Shown piece after piece: positions 1-8,209 of a DNA stretch of 64,000 nt. Origin of the DNA: Mesorhizobium sp. M7A.F.Ca.US.008.03.1.1. GTDB lineage: Bacteria > Pseudomonadota > Alphaproteobacteria > Rhizobiales > Rhizobiaceae. The stretch lies in NCBI RefSeq assembly GCF_003997495.1, contig NZ_RZRU01000028.1:1-64000 (forward strand), read 5' to 3'. Made by a program: the position numbers and the translations under genes. Under the pieces are notes generated by a model. That model had not been told where the DNA came from, searched no databases, and was given only the letters and a program-made list of their open reading frames with translations. How positions within the stretch are numbered: position 1 is the first letter of the stretch; every line of letters begins with the position of its first letter.

Positions 1-91
1 CAACGCCGCAGGTCTCATGCGGGCCCTCGAAGGGCGAGCACCACAGGCGGTCGTCACGGTGGCGCGGGACCAACGCCCAATCAGCTCTTAA
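1..91 (+). CDS. possible 3' end of an upstream gene (partial)
   Basis: Reading in frame 2 from the left edge gives about 29 residues with no stop, ending in TAA at 89-91. Third codon positions lean to G or C but not strongly. The fragment is too short to assign to a family. It could equally be a chance open frame. The next gene starts 30 bases later. Confidence 0.3.
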   Translation, partial: NAAGLMRALEGRAPQAVVTVARDQRPISS

Positions 92-121
92 ACTGATTCA
101 ACGCAATCGTGAGGTTGCCTG

Positions 122-697
122 ATGAGCACGACCATAGCGCCGCTTGCGCCTGAGCTTTGGGCTGAATTCGAGGACCTCTTCGGCAAGCAAGGCGCCTGCT
201 ACGGCTGCTGGTGCACGCATTTCCGGCTGGCGCCGGCGATGCGCCGCGAGAGCAGCCGGGAACGCAACAAGGACCACATCAAGGCGCGTATCGAAGCCGG
301 CCCGCCGCCGGGCCTGCTGGCATTCGAGGATGGTCAGGCGGTTGGCTGGATGCAGATCGGACCGCGCGCCGACGTGCCCGAATGGAACAATCAGGGCAGG
401 GGGTCGGCGCCGGTCGACCCTGCCGACGCCGCGGATCCGGCCGTCTGGGCGATCTCCTGCTTCTTCATCCGCGGCAAGGCGCGCGGCAGGGGGATCACGC
501 ATCGCCTGGTCGAAGGCGGCATCGATTTCGCCCGTCAGAACGGTGCACGGCTGCTCGAGGCTTGTCCGATAGATCTGTCTCGCGATTCGCGCTCGATCGG
601 CCTGTTCGTCGGCTCGTCGCGGGTCTTCGAGAAGGCGGGTTTCGAGCGGTTGGTGGAACGCAAGGCCGGTCGCCCGCTGATGCGGCTGGTGCTTTGA
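122..697 (+). CDS. GNAT family N-acetyltransferase
   Basis: This 191-residue protein has the acetyl-CoA pyrophosphate-binding signature of GNAT enzymes near residues 118-130 (RGKARGRGIT), followed by the usual amphipathic helix. An FEKAGF motif near the C-terminus is the typical end of the fold. The N-terminal part is rich in Cys (GACYGCWCTHF), which recurs in a subgroup of GNATs of unknown substrate. The ATG at 122 has GAGG about eight bases upstream. The substrate cannot be told. The gene stands alone, with the next gene 107 bases downstream on the same strand. Confidence 0.85.
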   Translation: MSTTIAPLAPELWAEFEDLFGKQGACYGCWCTHFRLAPAMRRESSRERNKDHIKARIEAGPPPGLLAFEDGQAVGWMQIGPRADVPEWNNQGRGSAPVDPADAADPAVWAISCFFIRGKARGRGITHRLVEGGIDFARQNGARLLEACPIDLSRDSRSIGLFVGSSRVFEKAGFERLVERKAGRPLMRLVL

Positions 698-804
698 TCG
701 AGATTGTCTGCCAGGGTGCCGTTGTCGATCTCACCTTGCGGTTGCAGCGGTAATTTCATACCAGACGGACAAAGTCTTTCTTCTAGGTCAAACGGAGAAT
801 TCGC

Positions 805-2328
805 GTGAACCGTGCCCTGCCATTCGTGTTCCTTCTTGCGTTGAGTGCCCCTGCTTTCGGCCAGACCGTCGACAGTCAGGGTGCGAAGCAATTGTCCGAC
901 GACTTGTCCCGCTATGTCGGCAGGCAGGCCATCGACAAGGGCATTTTGAAGGTTTCGCTCGAAGGTAGCGCCTACAAGATCCTGTTCGATTTCAAGGCAC
1001 TCGCCGCATCATTTCCGGACCAGAAACTGCTGAAGTTCGATTTCGCGCCCTATGCCCTGATGGTCAAGCCGCGTAGCGACGGGTCCTGGGATGTCTCGAT
1101 GGATTTCTCCCAAACCGCCTCCTTCGAGTTCAACGGACCCGAAGGGCTGCAAAGCACTCAGTTTTCGATCAAGGACGGCAAGGGCTCGGGCGTCTACGAT
1201 CCAAATCTGGCGGCCTTCACCAGCGGCACCAGCTCGATGGCCGGCATGACGATGGCATCGAAGGATGCCAAGCAGCACATGGAAGCCAGTACTGGTGCTG
1301 GCATCGCGACCGTTGCCGCGACCAAGTCGGCGACCGGGGGCGTCGATTTCACAACCTCGCAGAAGGTGTCGAGTTTTGTCGAAGCGATCAATTTCGATGA
1401 CCCTGAGAGCGGGCTGAAATTCCCGGTCACCGTCAGGTCGCCGGAACTGTCGGTCGAAGCCAGCGGCAAAGGCGTGCGGACCAAGCCATTGCTCGATCTC
1501 CTGGCATTTGCAGTGGCCAACGAGGACGAGGCGACGCTGAAGGCCAACCAGGCGCAGCTCAAATCGCTTCTGCTCGCCGCCTTGCCGCTTTGGCAGCGTA
1601 TCGACGGGACCTATGGTTTCAAGGATTTCGCGGTGGAAAGTCCGGTCGGCAATTTCGGCGCCACCCAGCTAAGCACCGCGTTCGGCACCGATGGCGTGGC
1701 CCAGAACGGCACGATCACGTATGGCATCAAGGCATCGGGACTGACGGTGCCGACGCAGCTTCTGCCGAGCTGGAGCGTGGGGTTGTTGCCCACCGATGTC
1801 GATTTGAACTTCGGCGGCGCCAATATCGATCTCGACAGCATGGCGAAGAAGGCGATCGAAGCCTTTGATCTCAATAAGAATCCACCGCTGTCGGCAGAAT
1901 TCGGCGAGCAGCTTAAAGTCGACTTTATGGCCAAGATGCCGAAGGTCGTGCTCGGCCACAGCACCGTGAAGAACAAGGACACGGAGATCGCGCTGGAAGG
2001 CGAGATGACATTCCCAGGCGAAAAGCCCGAAGGTAGCGTGACCGTCGATGTCGCCGGCTTCGACAAGCTTGTCGAAGGCCTGCAGGAAGCGGCAAAGTCG
2101 GAACCGGAGGTGGCCCAATACGTGCCAGTCGCTCTCATGGCGAAAGGCTTTGGCAAGACGCTGTCCGATGGTCGGCTGGAATGGATCGTCAACGCCAAGG
2201 CCGACGGTTCGGTCACCGTCAATGGCGTCATGCTGAAGCCCGCCGACGCGGCCGTGGACGACAGCATGGATGATGGTGACGGCGACGATGACAGCGGAGA
2301 CGACAGCGGCGGCGCAGGTGCGAACTGA
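805..2328 (+). CDS. secreted/periplasmic protein of unknown function, Asp-rich tail
   Basis: This 507-residue protein begins with GTG at 805, preceded by CGGAGA at a good distance. Residues 1-20 are a clear signal peptide (hydrophobic core ending AFGQ), so the protein is probably periplasmic. The body is a long, mostly beta-rich sequence with no catalytic motif I recognise. The last 25 residues are an Asp/Gly/Ser run that could bind cations or act as a spacer. It may belong to the DUF2125-like alphaproteobacterial proteins, but I cannot confirm that. It converges with the HAD gene, with 18 bases between the stops. Confidence 0.8.
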   Translation: MNRALPFVFLLALSAPAFGQTVDSQGAKQLSDDLSRYVGRQAIDKGILKVSLEGSAYKILFDFKALAASFPDQKLLKFDFAPYALMVKPRSDGSWDVSMDFSQTASFEFNGPEGLQSTQFSIKDGKGSGVYDPNLAAFTSGTSSMAGMTMASKDAKQHMEASTGAGIATVAATKSATGGVDFTTSQKVSSFVEAINFDDPESGLKFPVTVRSPELSVEASGKGVRTKPLLDLLAFAVANEDEATLKANQAQLKSLLLAALPLWQRIDGTYGFKDFAVESPVGNFGATQLSTAFGTDGVAQNGTITYGIKASGLTVPTQLLPSWSVGLLPTDVDLNFGGANIDLDSMAKKAIEAFDLNKNPPLSAEFGEQLKVDFMAKMPKVVLGHSTVKNKDTEIALEGEMTFPGEKPEGSVTVDVAGFDKLVEGLQEAAKSEPEVAQYVPVALMAKGFGKTLSDGRLEWIVNAKADGSVTVNGVMLKPADAAVDDSMDDGDGDDDSGDDSGGAGAN

Positions 2329-2346
2329 ACCCCTGAAGGTTGGAGT

Positions 2347-3000
2347 TTAGAGCCCCAGCGCGCTTGCAATCCTGGGCGCGGCTTCGTGCCAGTCCTGGAC
2401 GACGACCACATCGTCCGTCACCGGCGGCAAGAATGCGCGCAGCGAATTGTCGGCCATCAGGTGGAACAGTTCGGCGTCGGCGACCGATCCCCGCACCGAC
2501 GCCAGATTGTGCGGCTGATCGTCGACGAAAACCACCGGTCGGCCGGCCTTGCCGCGAAGCTTGGCCACTGCCGGTCCTTTGGCCATTTCAGTGGTCAGAA
2601 GCGGGTAGCTCAGTCCGAGCGCGTCGAGATGGACGCGACGCACGGCACGGTGTTTGTGCGGCATGGCCGTCAGCAAGATGATTTCCGCGCGGTCGCCAAT
2701 CCCTGCCAGGGCCTCTGCCGCGCCGTCCGTAATGTTTTGCCAATCGGCTTGCGCGTCGAAGAAGTCGCCCAGCAGTGCCGTGACTTCGGGCTGCTCGATC
2801 AGCCGGCCGCTGGCCGTCTCGGCGATGTTGCCGGTCAGCCGAAACGAGGCCAGCGTCAGGCCGTAGCCACGCGCCTTGAGGAAATTCGGAAACGGTCGGA
2901 TGAATTCGAGCACGACATCGTCGACGTCGAGCACCAGCAACGGCCGGTCGTCGGCTGCCAGTTCCTCGATCTGGCGCGCGGTTTCTGGATCATCGCTCAT
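2347..3000 (-). CDS. HAD superfamily hydrolase
   Basis: This 217-residue protein carries the haloacid-dehalogenase phosphatase motifs in order: LDVDDVV (nucleophile and acid Asp) near residue 24, LLTAMPH (motif II Thr) near residue 113, a Lys in EMAKGPAVAK, and VFVDDQPHN (motif IV acidic pair) near residue 159. The substrate is unknown. The ATG at 3000 overlaps the end of the DUF3572 gene by four bases (ATGA), so the two are almost certainly translationally coupled and co-transcribed. Confidence 0.85.
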   Translation of the reverse strand: MSDDPETARQIEELAADDRPLLVLDVDDVVLEFIRPFPNFLKARGYGLTLASFRLTGNIAETASGRLIEQPEVTALLGDFFDAQADWQNITDGAAEALAGIGDRAEIILLTAMPHKHRAVRRVHLDALGLSYPLLTTEMAKGPAVAKLRGKAGRPVVFVDDQPHNLASVRGSVADAELFHLMADNSLRAFLPPVTDDVVVVQDWHEAAPRIASALGL

Positions 3001-3296
3001 ATGGAATGCTCGTGGTTGTCATCGCCCAGTGGCAGCGACCGCAGGGCCTTGCCGACAGCAGCCGGCGGGGTGCCGGTTTCCTCGGCAAAGCGCATCAGCG
3101 TCGGCTCGTGGGCGAGGATGAATTGCAGGACACCAGCCAGGAAACCTGGCTCGCTGGCGGCTTTGCGGACAGAATGGACCTCTATGCCGGTGATAGCCAG
3201 AAAGCGCGGCAACAGTTCCGGATCGGAGGCGACAAAGCCCAGGGCCTTCACGGCAATCGATTCCGCTTCTTCGCGCATTGACGCTGCGTTTGCCAT
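2997..3296 (-). CDS. DUF3572 family protein
   Basis: This small 99-residue helical protein matches what I remember of DUF3572, an alphaproteobacterial family of unknown function commonly next to divK. A GTG one codon upstream (3299) is also possible. I chose the ATG at 3296 because AAGG lies seven bases before it. It is divergent from divK, and the 246 bases between them must hold both promoters. It overlaps the downstream HAD gene by ATGA. Confidence 0.8.
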   Translation of the reverse strand: MANAASMREEAESIAVKALGFVASDPELLPRFLAITGIEVHSVRKAASEPGFLAGVLQFILAHEPTLMRFAEETGTPPAAVGKALRSLPLGDDNHEHSI

Positions 3297-3542
3297 CACT
3301 ACCTTCGGTGTGTGGAATGAGTCTCTCCCGCAGTAATGGGAAGAGTTGCTTGCGGCAAGCCATTAGAGCGTGGCGCGCCCTTTGGACGCGCAGGGGACGA
3401 GGTGGAATCCGCGCTGTTTTCCAGCCGGGGATTTCCGTTTCGTCAATCATATTGCCGTAAAGTGAAGCAGGGTTTGGTGCGTTCAGACATGTGCGCATGA
3501 CGGTCGCCTTCGAAGCGGATGGACGGCCGGGACGGGATATCG

Positions 3543-3914
3543 ATGCCGAAGAAGGTCATGATCGTCGAGGACAACGAGCTCAACATGAAGCTCTTTCGGG
3601 ACCTCATCGAGGCAAGCGGTTACGAGACCGTGCGCACCCGCAACGGTCTGGAAGCGCTCGATCTGGCGCGCCTGCACCGGCCGGATCTCATCCTGATGGA
3701 TATCCAGCTGCCTGAAGTGTCGGGCCTGGAAGTGACAAAATGGCTGAAGGAGGACGACGAGCTGCACGTCATCCCGGTCATCGCGGTGACCGCCTTCGCG
3801 ATGAAGGGCGACGAGGAACGCATCCGCCAGGGTGGCTGCGAGGCCTATATTTCAAAGCCGATTTCGGTGCCGCGTTTCATCGAAACCATCAAATCCTATC
3901 TGGGTGATGCGTGA
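3543..3914 (+). CDS. divK: single-domain response regulator DivK
   Basis: This 123-residue receiver domain has no output domain. The acidic pair (VEDNELN), the phosphoacceptor Asp53 (ILMDIQLP), Thr in VTAFAMKG and Lys in ISKPIS are all in place. The sequence is very close to Caulobacter DivK, which works with the kinases DivJ and PleC to control CtrA activity and polar development. I chose the inner ATG at 3543 over the frame start at 3519 because the MPKK-type N-terminus matches the family. pleD follows after 33 bases, as in other alphaproteobacteria. Confidence 0.96.
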   Translation: MPKKVMIVEDNELNMKLFRDLIEASGYETVRTRNGLEALDLARLHRPDLILMDIQLPEVSGLEVTKWLKEDDELHVIPVIAVTAFAMKGDEERIRQGGCEAYISKPISVPRFIETIKSYLGDA

Positions 3915-3947
3915 TGTACCCTTTCAGCCGAGCCGGAGCCTTGTGAA

Positions 3948-5321
3948 ATGACTGCGCGGATCCTCGTCGTCGACGACATCCCTGCCAATGTGCGGCTGCT
4001 GGAAGTCCGGCTGCTGGCCGAATATTTCGAGGTGCTGACCGCCACCAACGGGCCGGATGCGATCGAGACCTGCGAGAACGGCAAGGTCGATGTCGTGCTG
4101 CTCGACGTGATGATGCCGGACATGGACGGCTTCGAGGTCTGTCGGCGGCTGAAGAGCGATCCAGCGACATCGCACATTCCGGTGGTGATGATCACCGCGC
4201 TCGACCAGGTTTCCGACCGCGTACGCGGGCTTGAGGCCGGCGCCGACGACTTCCTGACCAAGCCGGTCAACGATTTGCAGCTGATGACGCGTGTCAAGAG
4301 CCTGGTCCGCCTGAAGTCGCTGACCGACGAGTTGCGGCTGCGCGCCTCGACGACGCGCAACATCGGCATCGAGGAGTTGCTCAGCCGCAATTTCGCATCC
4401 GAGGACACGACACCGAAAGTGCTTTTGATCGACGAGCGCAAATCGTCCGTCGAGCGCATCCAGAAGATGCTGCGCGACCGCGCCGACCTCGACGTCACAC
4501 ACGATCCGCATGCCGGCTTTTTCCAGGCCGCCGAGACGTCCTATGAATGCGTGATGATCTCGACCGCGTTCGCCGATTTCGATCCGCTCAGACTCTGTTC
4601 GCAGTTGCGCTCACTCGATCGCACCCGTTTCGTGCCGATTATTCTTTTGGCGGAGGAGGGCGAGGAGGAACGCATCATCCGCGGCCTCGAACTCGGCATC
4701 AACGACTATCTGATGCGGCCGATCGACCAGCAGGAACTGACGGCACGGCTGCGCACGCAGGTGCGCCGCAAGCGTTACAATGACCAGCTGCGGGCCAGCG
4801 TCACCCAAACCATCGAAATGGCGGTGACCGATGGATTGACCGGGCTGCACAACCGCCGTTATCTCGACAGCCATCTGCAGACGCTGTTCGATCGCGCCGT
4901 GGCGCGGCGCCGGCCGCTGTCGGTGATGATCACCGACCTCGACCGTTTCAAGGCGATCAACGACGCACATGGCCATGACGGCGGCGACGAGGTGCTGCGG
5001 GAATTCGCACGACGGCTGCGCAAGAATGTCAGGGGTATCGATCTTGCCTGCCGCTTTGGCGGCGAGGAGTTCGTCGTGGTGATGCCGGATACCGAAGGCG
5101 CGGTGGCCGAGAAGGTAGCCGAGCGCATTCGCGCCGAAATCGCCCAGGCGGCTTTCGCCATCGGGCAGGACGGCAAGGCGATCGAAGTCACGGTCAGCGT
5201 CGGCGTGTCGTCGGTGCTGAAGGGCGTGGACACGGTGGCTGCGCTGATGAAGCGTGCCGATCTCGCGCTCTACGAAGCCAAAAGCGGCGGCCGCAATCGC
5301 GTCGTCGCCAAGGCGGCGTAG
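3948..5321 (+). CDS. pleD: response regulator diguanylate cyclase PleD
   Basis: The protein has 457 residues and the PleD layout: receiver 1 (residues 4-120, phosphoacceptor Asp53 in LLDVMMPD), an adaptor receiver 2 (about 155-275) that lacks a phosphoacceptor Asp, and a GGDEF domain (about 290-455). The active site is RFGGEEF, and the inhibitory I-site RxxD (RGID) sits exactly upstream, so product inhibition should be intact. It makes cyclic di-GMP after phosphorylation, at the cell pole in Caulobacter. It is co-directional with divK and probably in one operon with it. Confidence 0.96.
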   Translation: MTARILVVDDIPANVRLLEVRLLAEYFEVLTATNGPDAIETCENGKVDVVLLDVMMPDMDGFEVCRRLKSDPATSHIPVVMITALDQVSDRVRGLEAGADDFLTKPVNDLQLMTRVKSLVRLKSLTDELRLRASTTRNIGIEELLSRNFASEDTTPKVLLIDERKSSVERIQKMLRDRADLDVTHDPHAGFFQAAETSYECVMISTAFADFDPLRLCSQLRSLDRTRFVPIILLAEEGEEERIIRGLELGINDYLMRPIDQQELTARLRTQVRRKRYNDQLRASVTQTIEMAVTDGLTGLHNRRYLDSHLQTLFDRAVARRRPLSVMITDLDRFKAINDAHGHDGGDEVLREFARRLRKNVRGIDLACRFGGEEFVVVMPDTEGAVAEKVAERIRAEIAQAAFAIGQDGKAIEVTVSVGVSSVLKGVDTVAALMKRADLALYEAKSGGRNRVVAKAA

Positions 5322-5397
5322 CGATCCAGCCCCGATTATCCTGTCAACCCGACAGGGTTACCCGTTTACCTTAATCCAAGCGATTCGCGAGCCTTGG

Positions 5398-5412
5398 TTA
5401 AGAAACTGTTGA
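5398..5412 (+). promoter_or_regulatory. CtrA-like binding box
   Basis: TTAA, seven bases (GAAACTG), then TTGA: one mismatch from the alphaproteobacterial CtrA consensus TTAA-N7-TTAA. It is 77 bases past the pleD stop and points toward the stretch ending in the terminator at 5618-5656. A single-mismatch match of this kind occurs by chance, so support is weak. Confidence 0.3.
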
Positions 5413-5617
5413 TTTTCATAAGCTCTTGCGCAACTGTGCAGGCCAAGACGAAGCCGGCACGAGGACAGACCGCCGGCTCCGATCCCCAGAATACCCCATG
5501 ATGCTCAGGTCCGCCGCATCTCCTGGGTCCGTGGGGTCGGCCGGCCGGCGCTGGCACATAGTGGCCTCCTCGTACCGCTGCCAAACGCCGACCGGCCCCC
5601 TTCTTTCCAATGAGCAT

Positions 5618-5656
5618 CAGAGTTCCGTGCCAAAGCACGGAAGACTCTGCGTTTTT
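5618..5656 (+). terminator. intrinsic terminator without an obvious gene upstream
   Basis: CAGAGTTCCGTGC (5618-5630) pairs with GCACGGAA..CTCTG (5635-5649) across a CAAA loop, with a two-base bulge, followed by CGTTTTT. This is a textbook Rho-independent terminator on the plus strand. The nearest upstream gene on that strand is pleD, almost 300 bases away. Confidence 0.7.
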
Positions 5657-5864
5657 GTGTTTGAAAATCCGGATATCGTTATGAAGCCGCCCTAGGAGAT
5701 TGTCCTGCGCGTGCGTCGAGTTTGTTCCGCGGCAACCAACAGCGGGGAACAATACCAGCCCCTTCCATTTCATACATAGGGCGCCCAGGGGGCTTGCGGC
5801 AAGACCGGGCTCCTCCCGTAAAACCGTGACCCCAACCAGGGTGCGGAAAACGGGAGTGACGACA

Positions 5865-7337
5865 ATGATTTCAGATCATGCGGTGGTGATCGCTGGGGCT
5901 GGTCCGACGGGATTGATGCTGGCGGGCGAACTGGCGTTGGCCGGCGTCGATGTTGCCATTGTAGAAAGGCGGCCGGATCAGAAGCTTGCCGGCCTGCGCG
6001 CGGGCGGCCTGCACGCACGCACGATCGAGGTGCTGGACCAGCGCGGAATCGCCGATCGTTTCCTCTCACAGGGCCAAGTGAGCCCGGCCGTGGGTTTTCA
6101 CATGATCCGCCTGGACATCAGCGACTTCCCAACCCGGCACAATTATCTGTTGGCGCTGCGGCAAAACCACATCGAGCGCATCCTGGCCGACTGGGTCGGC
6201 GAGTTGAAGGTACCGATCTATCAGGGACACGAGGTTGCGGGGTTTACCCAGGACGACAGCGGCGTCGATGTCGAACTGTCCACCGGCCACCGCCTGAGGG
6301 GCGCATATCTGGTCGGCTGCGACGGGGGCCGCAGCACCATTCGCAAGGCAGCCGGTATCGAGTTCGCCGGGTGGGATCCGACGATGAGCTGGATGATTGC
6401 CGAGGTCGAAATGTCGGAAGAACCGGCATGGGGTTTCCGCAGCAACGCCTTCGGAATTCATGCCCTGGGTAAGATCGAGGACGGCAAGAAGGTTGGCGTC
6501 GTGCTGACGGAGCAACGCCTGGAGGCGCGCGGCGAACCGACGCTGCGCGAGCTCAGCGAGGCGCTGACTGCCATCTACGGCACCGACTTCGGGGTCCACA
6601 GCCCGACCTGGCTATCGCGCTTCACCGACATGACGCGCCAGGCTGCCGCATACCGCGACAAGCGTGTGCTGCTGGCGGGTGACGCCGCGCACATCCATCC
6701 TCCGATGGGCGGACAGGGCCTCAACATCGGCGTGCAGGATGCGGTGAACCTTGGATGGAAGCTGGCCCAGGTCATCAACGGGATATCGCCGCACAGCCTG
6801 CTCGACAGCTATTACGCCGAGCGTCATCCGGTTGCCGCCCGCGTGTTGCGCAACACGATGGCACAGGTCGCGCTTCGCCGCACGGACGACCGCAGCAAGG
6901 CCTTGGCCGACACCGTTGCCGAGTTGCTCGGCATGGATGAACCCCGCAAAAGAATCGCCGCGGAGATGTCTGGCTTGGGTGTCCATTACGACGTTGGCCA
7001 GGGGCATCCACTGCTTGGGCGGCGAATGCCCGATCTCGATCTGACCGCCGCCGGCGGACCGTTGCGGGTCTTCACCTTGTTGCACGACGCGCGGCCCGTG
7101 CTGCTCAACCTCGGTGAGACCGGCAGGCTGGACATCGCGCCCTGGGCTGAAAGGGTCCGGCAGATCGACGCCGGTTATGCCGGTGCCTGGGACCTCCCGA
7201 TGCTCGGGAGGGTCGTTGCGCCCGACGCGGTCTTGATCCGGCCCGATGGCTATGTGGCTTGGGCCGGGGCGGGAACCCAACAGGGCCTGGTGGACGCGCT
7301 GACCACTTGGTTCGGGCCGCCTGCTGCCGCAGGTTAG
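5865..7337 (+). CDS. FAD-dependent monooxygenase, rifampicin-monooxygenase-like
   Basis: This 490-residue class A flavoprotein hydroxylase has the GxGxxG FAD motif (IAGAGPTGLMLAGE) at residues 9-22, the DG motif (DGGRSTIRKA) near residue 150, and the GD motif (LLAGDAAHIHPPMGGQGLN) near residue 270, followed by a C-terminal thioredoxin-like domain. The stretch around GTDFGVHSPTWLSRF through to the GD motif closely resembles, from memory, rifampicin monooxygenase (RIFMO/Rox). A polyketide or other aromatic substrate is equally possible. The start is the ATG at 5865, with CGGGAG upstream; the in-frame TTG at 5700 is rejected. It precedes the GntR gene by 137 bases. Confidence 0.88.
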   Translation: MISDHAVVIAGAGPTGLMLAGELALAGVDVAIVERRPDQKLAGLRAGGLHARTIEVLDQRGIADRFLSQGQVSPAVGFHMIRLDISDFPTRHNYLLALRQNHIERILADWVGELKVPIYQGHEVAGFTQDDSGVDVELSTGHRLRGAYLVGCDGGRSTIRKAAGIEFAGWDPTMSWMIAEVEMSEEPAWGFRSNAFGIHALGKIEDGKKVGVVLTEQRLEARGEPTLRELSEALTAIYGTDFGVHSPTWLSRFTDMTRQAAAYRDKRVLLAGDAAHIHPPMGGQGLNIGVQDAVNLGWKLAQVINGISPHSLLDSYYAERHPVAARVLRNTMAQVALRRTDDRSKALADTVAELLGMDEPRKRIAAEMSGLGVHYDVGQGHPLLGRRMPDLDLTAAGGPLRVFTLLHDARPVLLNLGETGRLDIAPWAERVRQIDAGYAGAWDLPMLGRVVAPDAVLIRPDGYVAWAGAGTQQGLVDALTTWFGPPAAAG

Positions 7338-7443
7338 CAGACAATCGAAGCGCGATCGCGCGACCCCCTCGAAAGTATTCCGTCGCTCCCTCCGACAGTG
7401 CTCCTGACAGCTGGTTGACAGGAGTTTCCTTCTGTGCAGAAAT

Positions 7444-7454
7444 TGGTTGGACCA
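7444..7454 (+). promoter_or_regulatory. FadR/GntR-type operator upstream of the gntR gene
   Basis: TGGTTGGACCA is a perfect TGGT-N3-ACCA palindrome, the core operator of FadR-subfamily GntR regulators (PdhR and FadR sites share it). It overlaps a tandem 8-base direct repeat, TTGGACCA, at 7447-7454 and 7455-7462. It ends 20 bases before the GTG start of a FadR-type regulator, so autoregulation is likely. The same 11-mer recurs at 45434-45444. Confidence 0.65.
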
Positions 7455-7474
7455 TTGGACCACTTGGAGGAGGC

Positions 7475-8209
7475 GTGGACCAGAACAGCCTGCCACCCAT
7501 TCAAACCACGGCGCGCGACGACGCCGTGTTGAAGGCGTTGGTGGGATTTGTTCGCGCCGAAGCCCTGCAGCCGGGTGAGAGACTTCCAACCGAACGCATT
7601 CTGGCCGAGCGGCTGAAGGTCAGCCGCAACACCGTGCGCGAGGCGCTGACACGTTGGGAGGGGCTCGGCCTCGTCGAGCGTCGGCAGGGCAGCGGCACGT
7701 ATCTCAAGGCGGCTGTCTCACACGATATGCTGCACATGCCGCTGACGCTGGCTGGCGGCCATGATTTCACCAGCCTGATGCAGACGCTGGAGATCCGCCG
7801 CGCGCTGGAGGCGGAGGCCGCAGCCCTTTGCGCCGAACGCGCCAGCCAGGCCGACATCGCCGAGATCGCGTGCAAGCTCGACATCATGGAGCAGGCGTTC
7901 CACACCCGCGACGGCATGTCCTCGGAAGAGGACTGGGAGTTCCACCAGGCGATTTACCGGGTCTCAGGCAATCCGCTGTTCGAGCAGATCATCGCCGCCA
8001 TGCATGAGCTGTTTCATCGCTTCTGGGAACATCCGCTCGGCGTGCGCGATTTCGGCCATGCCAGCTTTCCTTACCATCGCACCATCTACGAATACATCGC
8101 CGCCCGCGATCCGCAGGGCGCCCGTGCCGAGGCGCTCAAACTGATCGCTACCGTCGAGGATGACCTGAAGCGCGGTGCGGCCAAACTCAAACTTTCGAGC
8201 CAGACATGA
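7475..8209 (+). CDS. GntR family transcriptional regulator, FadR/FCD subfamily
   Basis: This 244-residue protein has a winged helix-turn-helix at residues 20-80 (PTERILAERLKVSRNTVREA, then an RQGSGTYL wing) and an all-helical FCD effector domain (about 100-235). Metal-site residues of FCD are visible (DWEFH, then YHRTIYEYI), but the last His of the usual site seems absent (LIATVEDDL). I chose the GTG at 7475, with GGAGG four bases upstream, over longer in-frame starts. It overlaps the PLP enzyme gene by four bases (ATGA), so it probably controls that gene and the transporter genes that follow. Confidence 0.9.
   Translation: MDQNSLPPIQTTARDDAVLKALVGFVRAEALQPGERLPTERILAERLKVSRNTVREALTRWEGLGLVERRQGSGTYLKAAVSHDMLHMPLTLAGGHDFTSLMQTLEIRRALEAEAAALCAERASQADIAEIACKLDIMEQAFHTRDGMSSEEDWEFHQAIYRVSGNPLFEQIIAAMHELFHRFWEHPLGVRDFGHASFPYHRTIYEYIAARDPQGARAEALKLIATVEDDLKRGAAKLKLSSQT

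Larger units (their letters stand above)
5322..5864. other. 543-base intergenic region after pleD
   Basis: No convincing protein gene lies here. It contains a small hairpin just after pleD (CCTGTC at 5340-5345 with GACAGG at 5351-5356), an imperfect inverted repeat at about 5370-5402, a CtrA-like box at 5398-5412, and a strong intrinsic terminator at 5618-5656 that lies about 300 bases past pleD. A terminator so far from any gene suggests a small RNA or a decayed gene between about 5420 and 5656. Confidence 0.6.

Noticed and set aside
5340..5356. CCTGTC/GACAGG hairpin as the pleD terminator
   Set aside because: It is only six pairs with a five-base loop and lacks a T-run. It may contribute but cannot be called a terminator alone.
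5366..5773. A 135-codon minus-strand frame between pleD and the monooxygenase
   Set aside because: It runs through the terminator hairpin and a palindrome, has no ribosome binding site and no recognisable motif. The region is better explained as non-coding.
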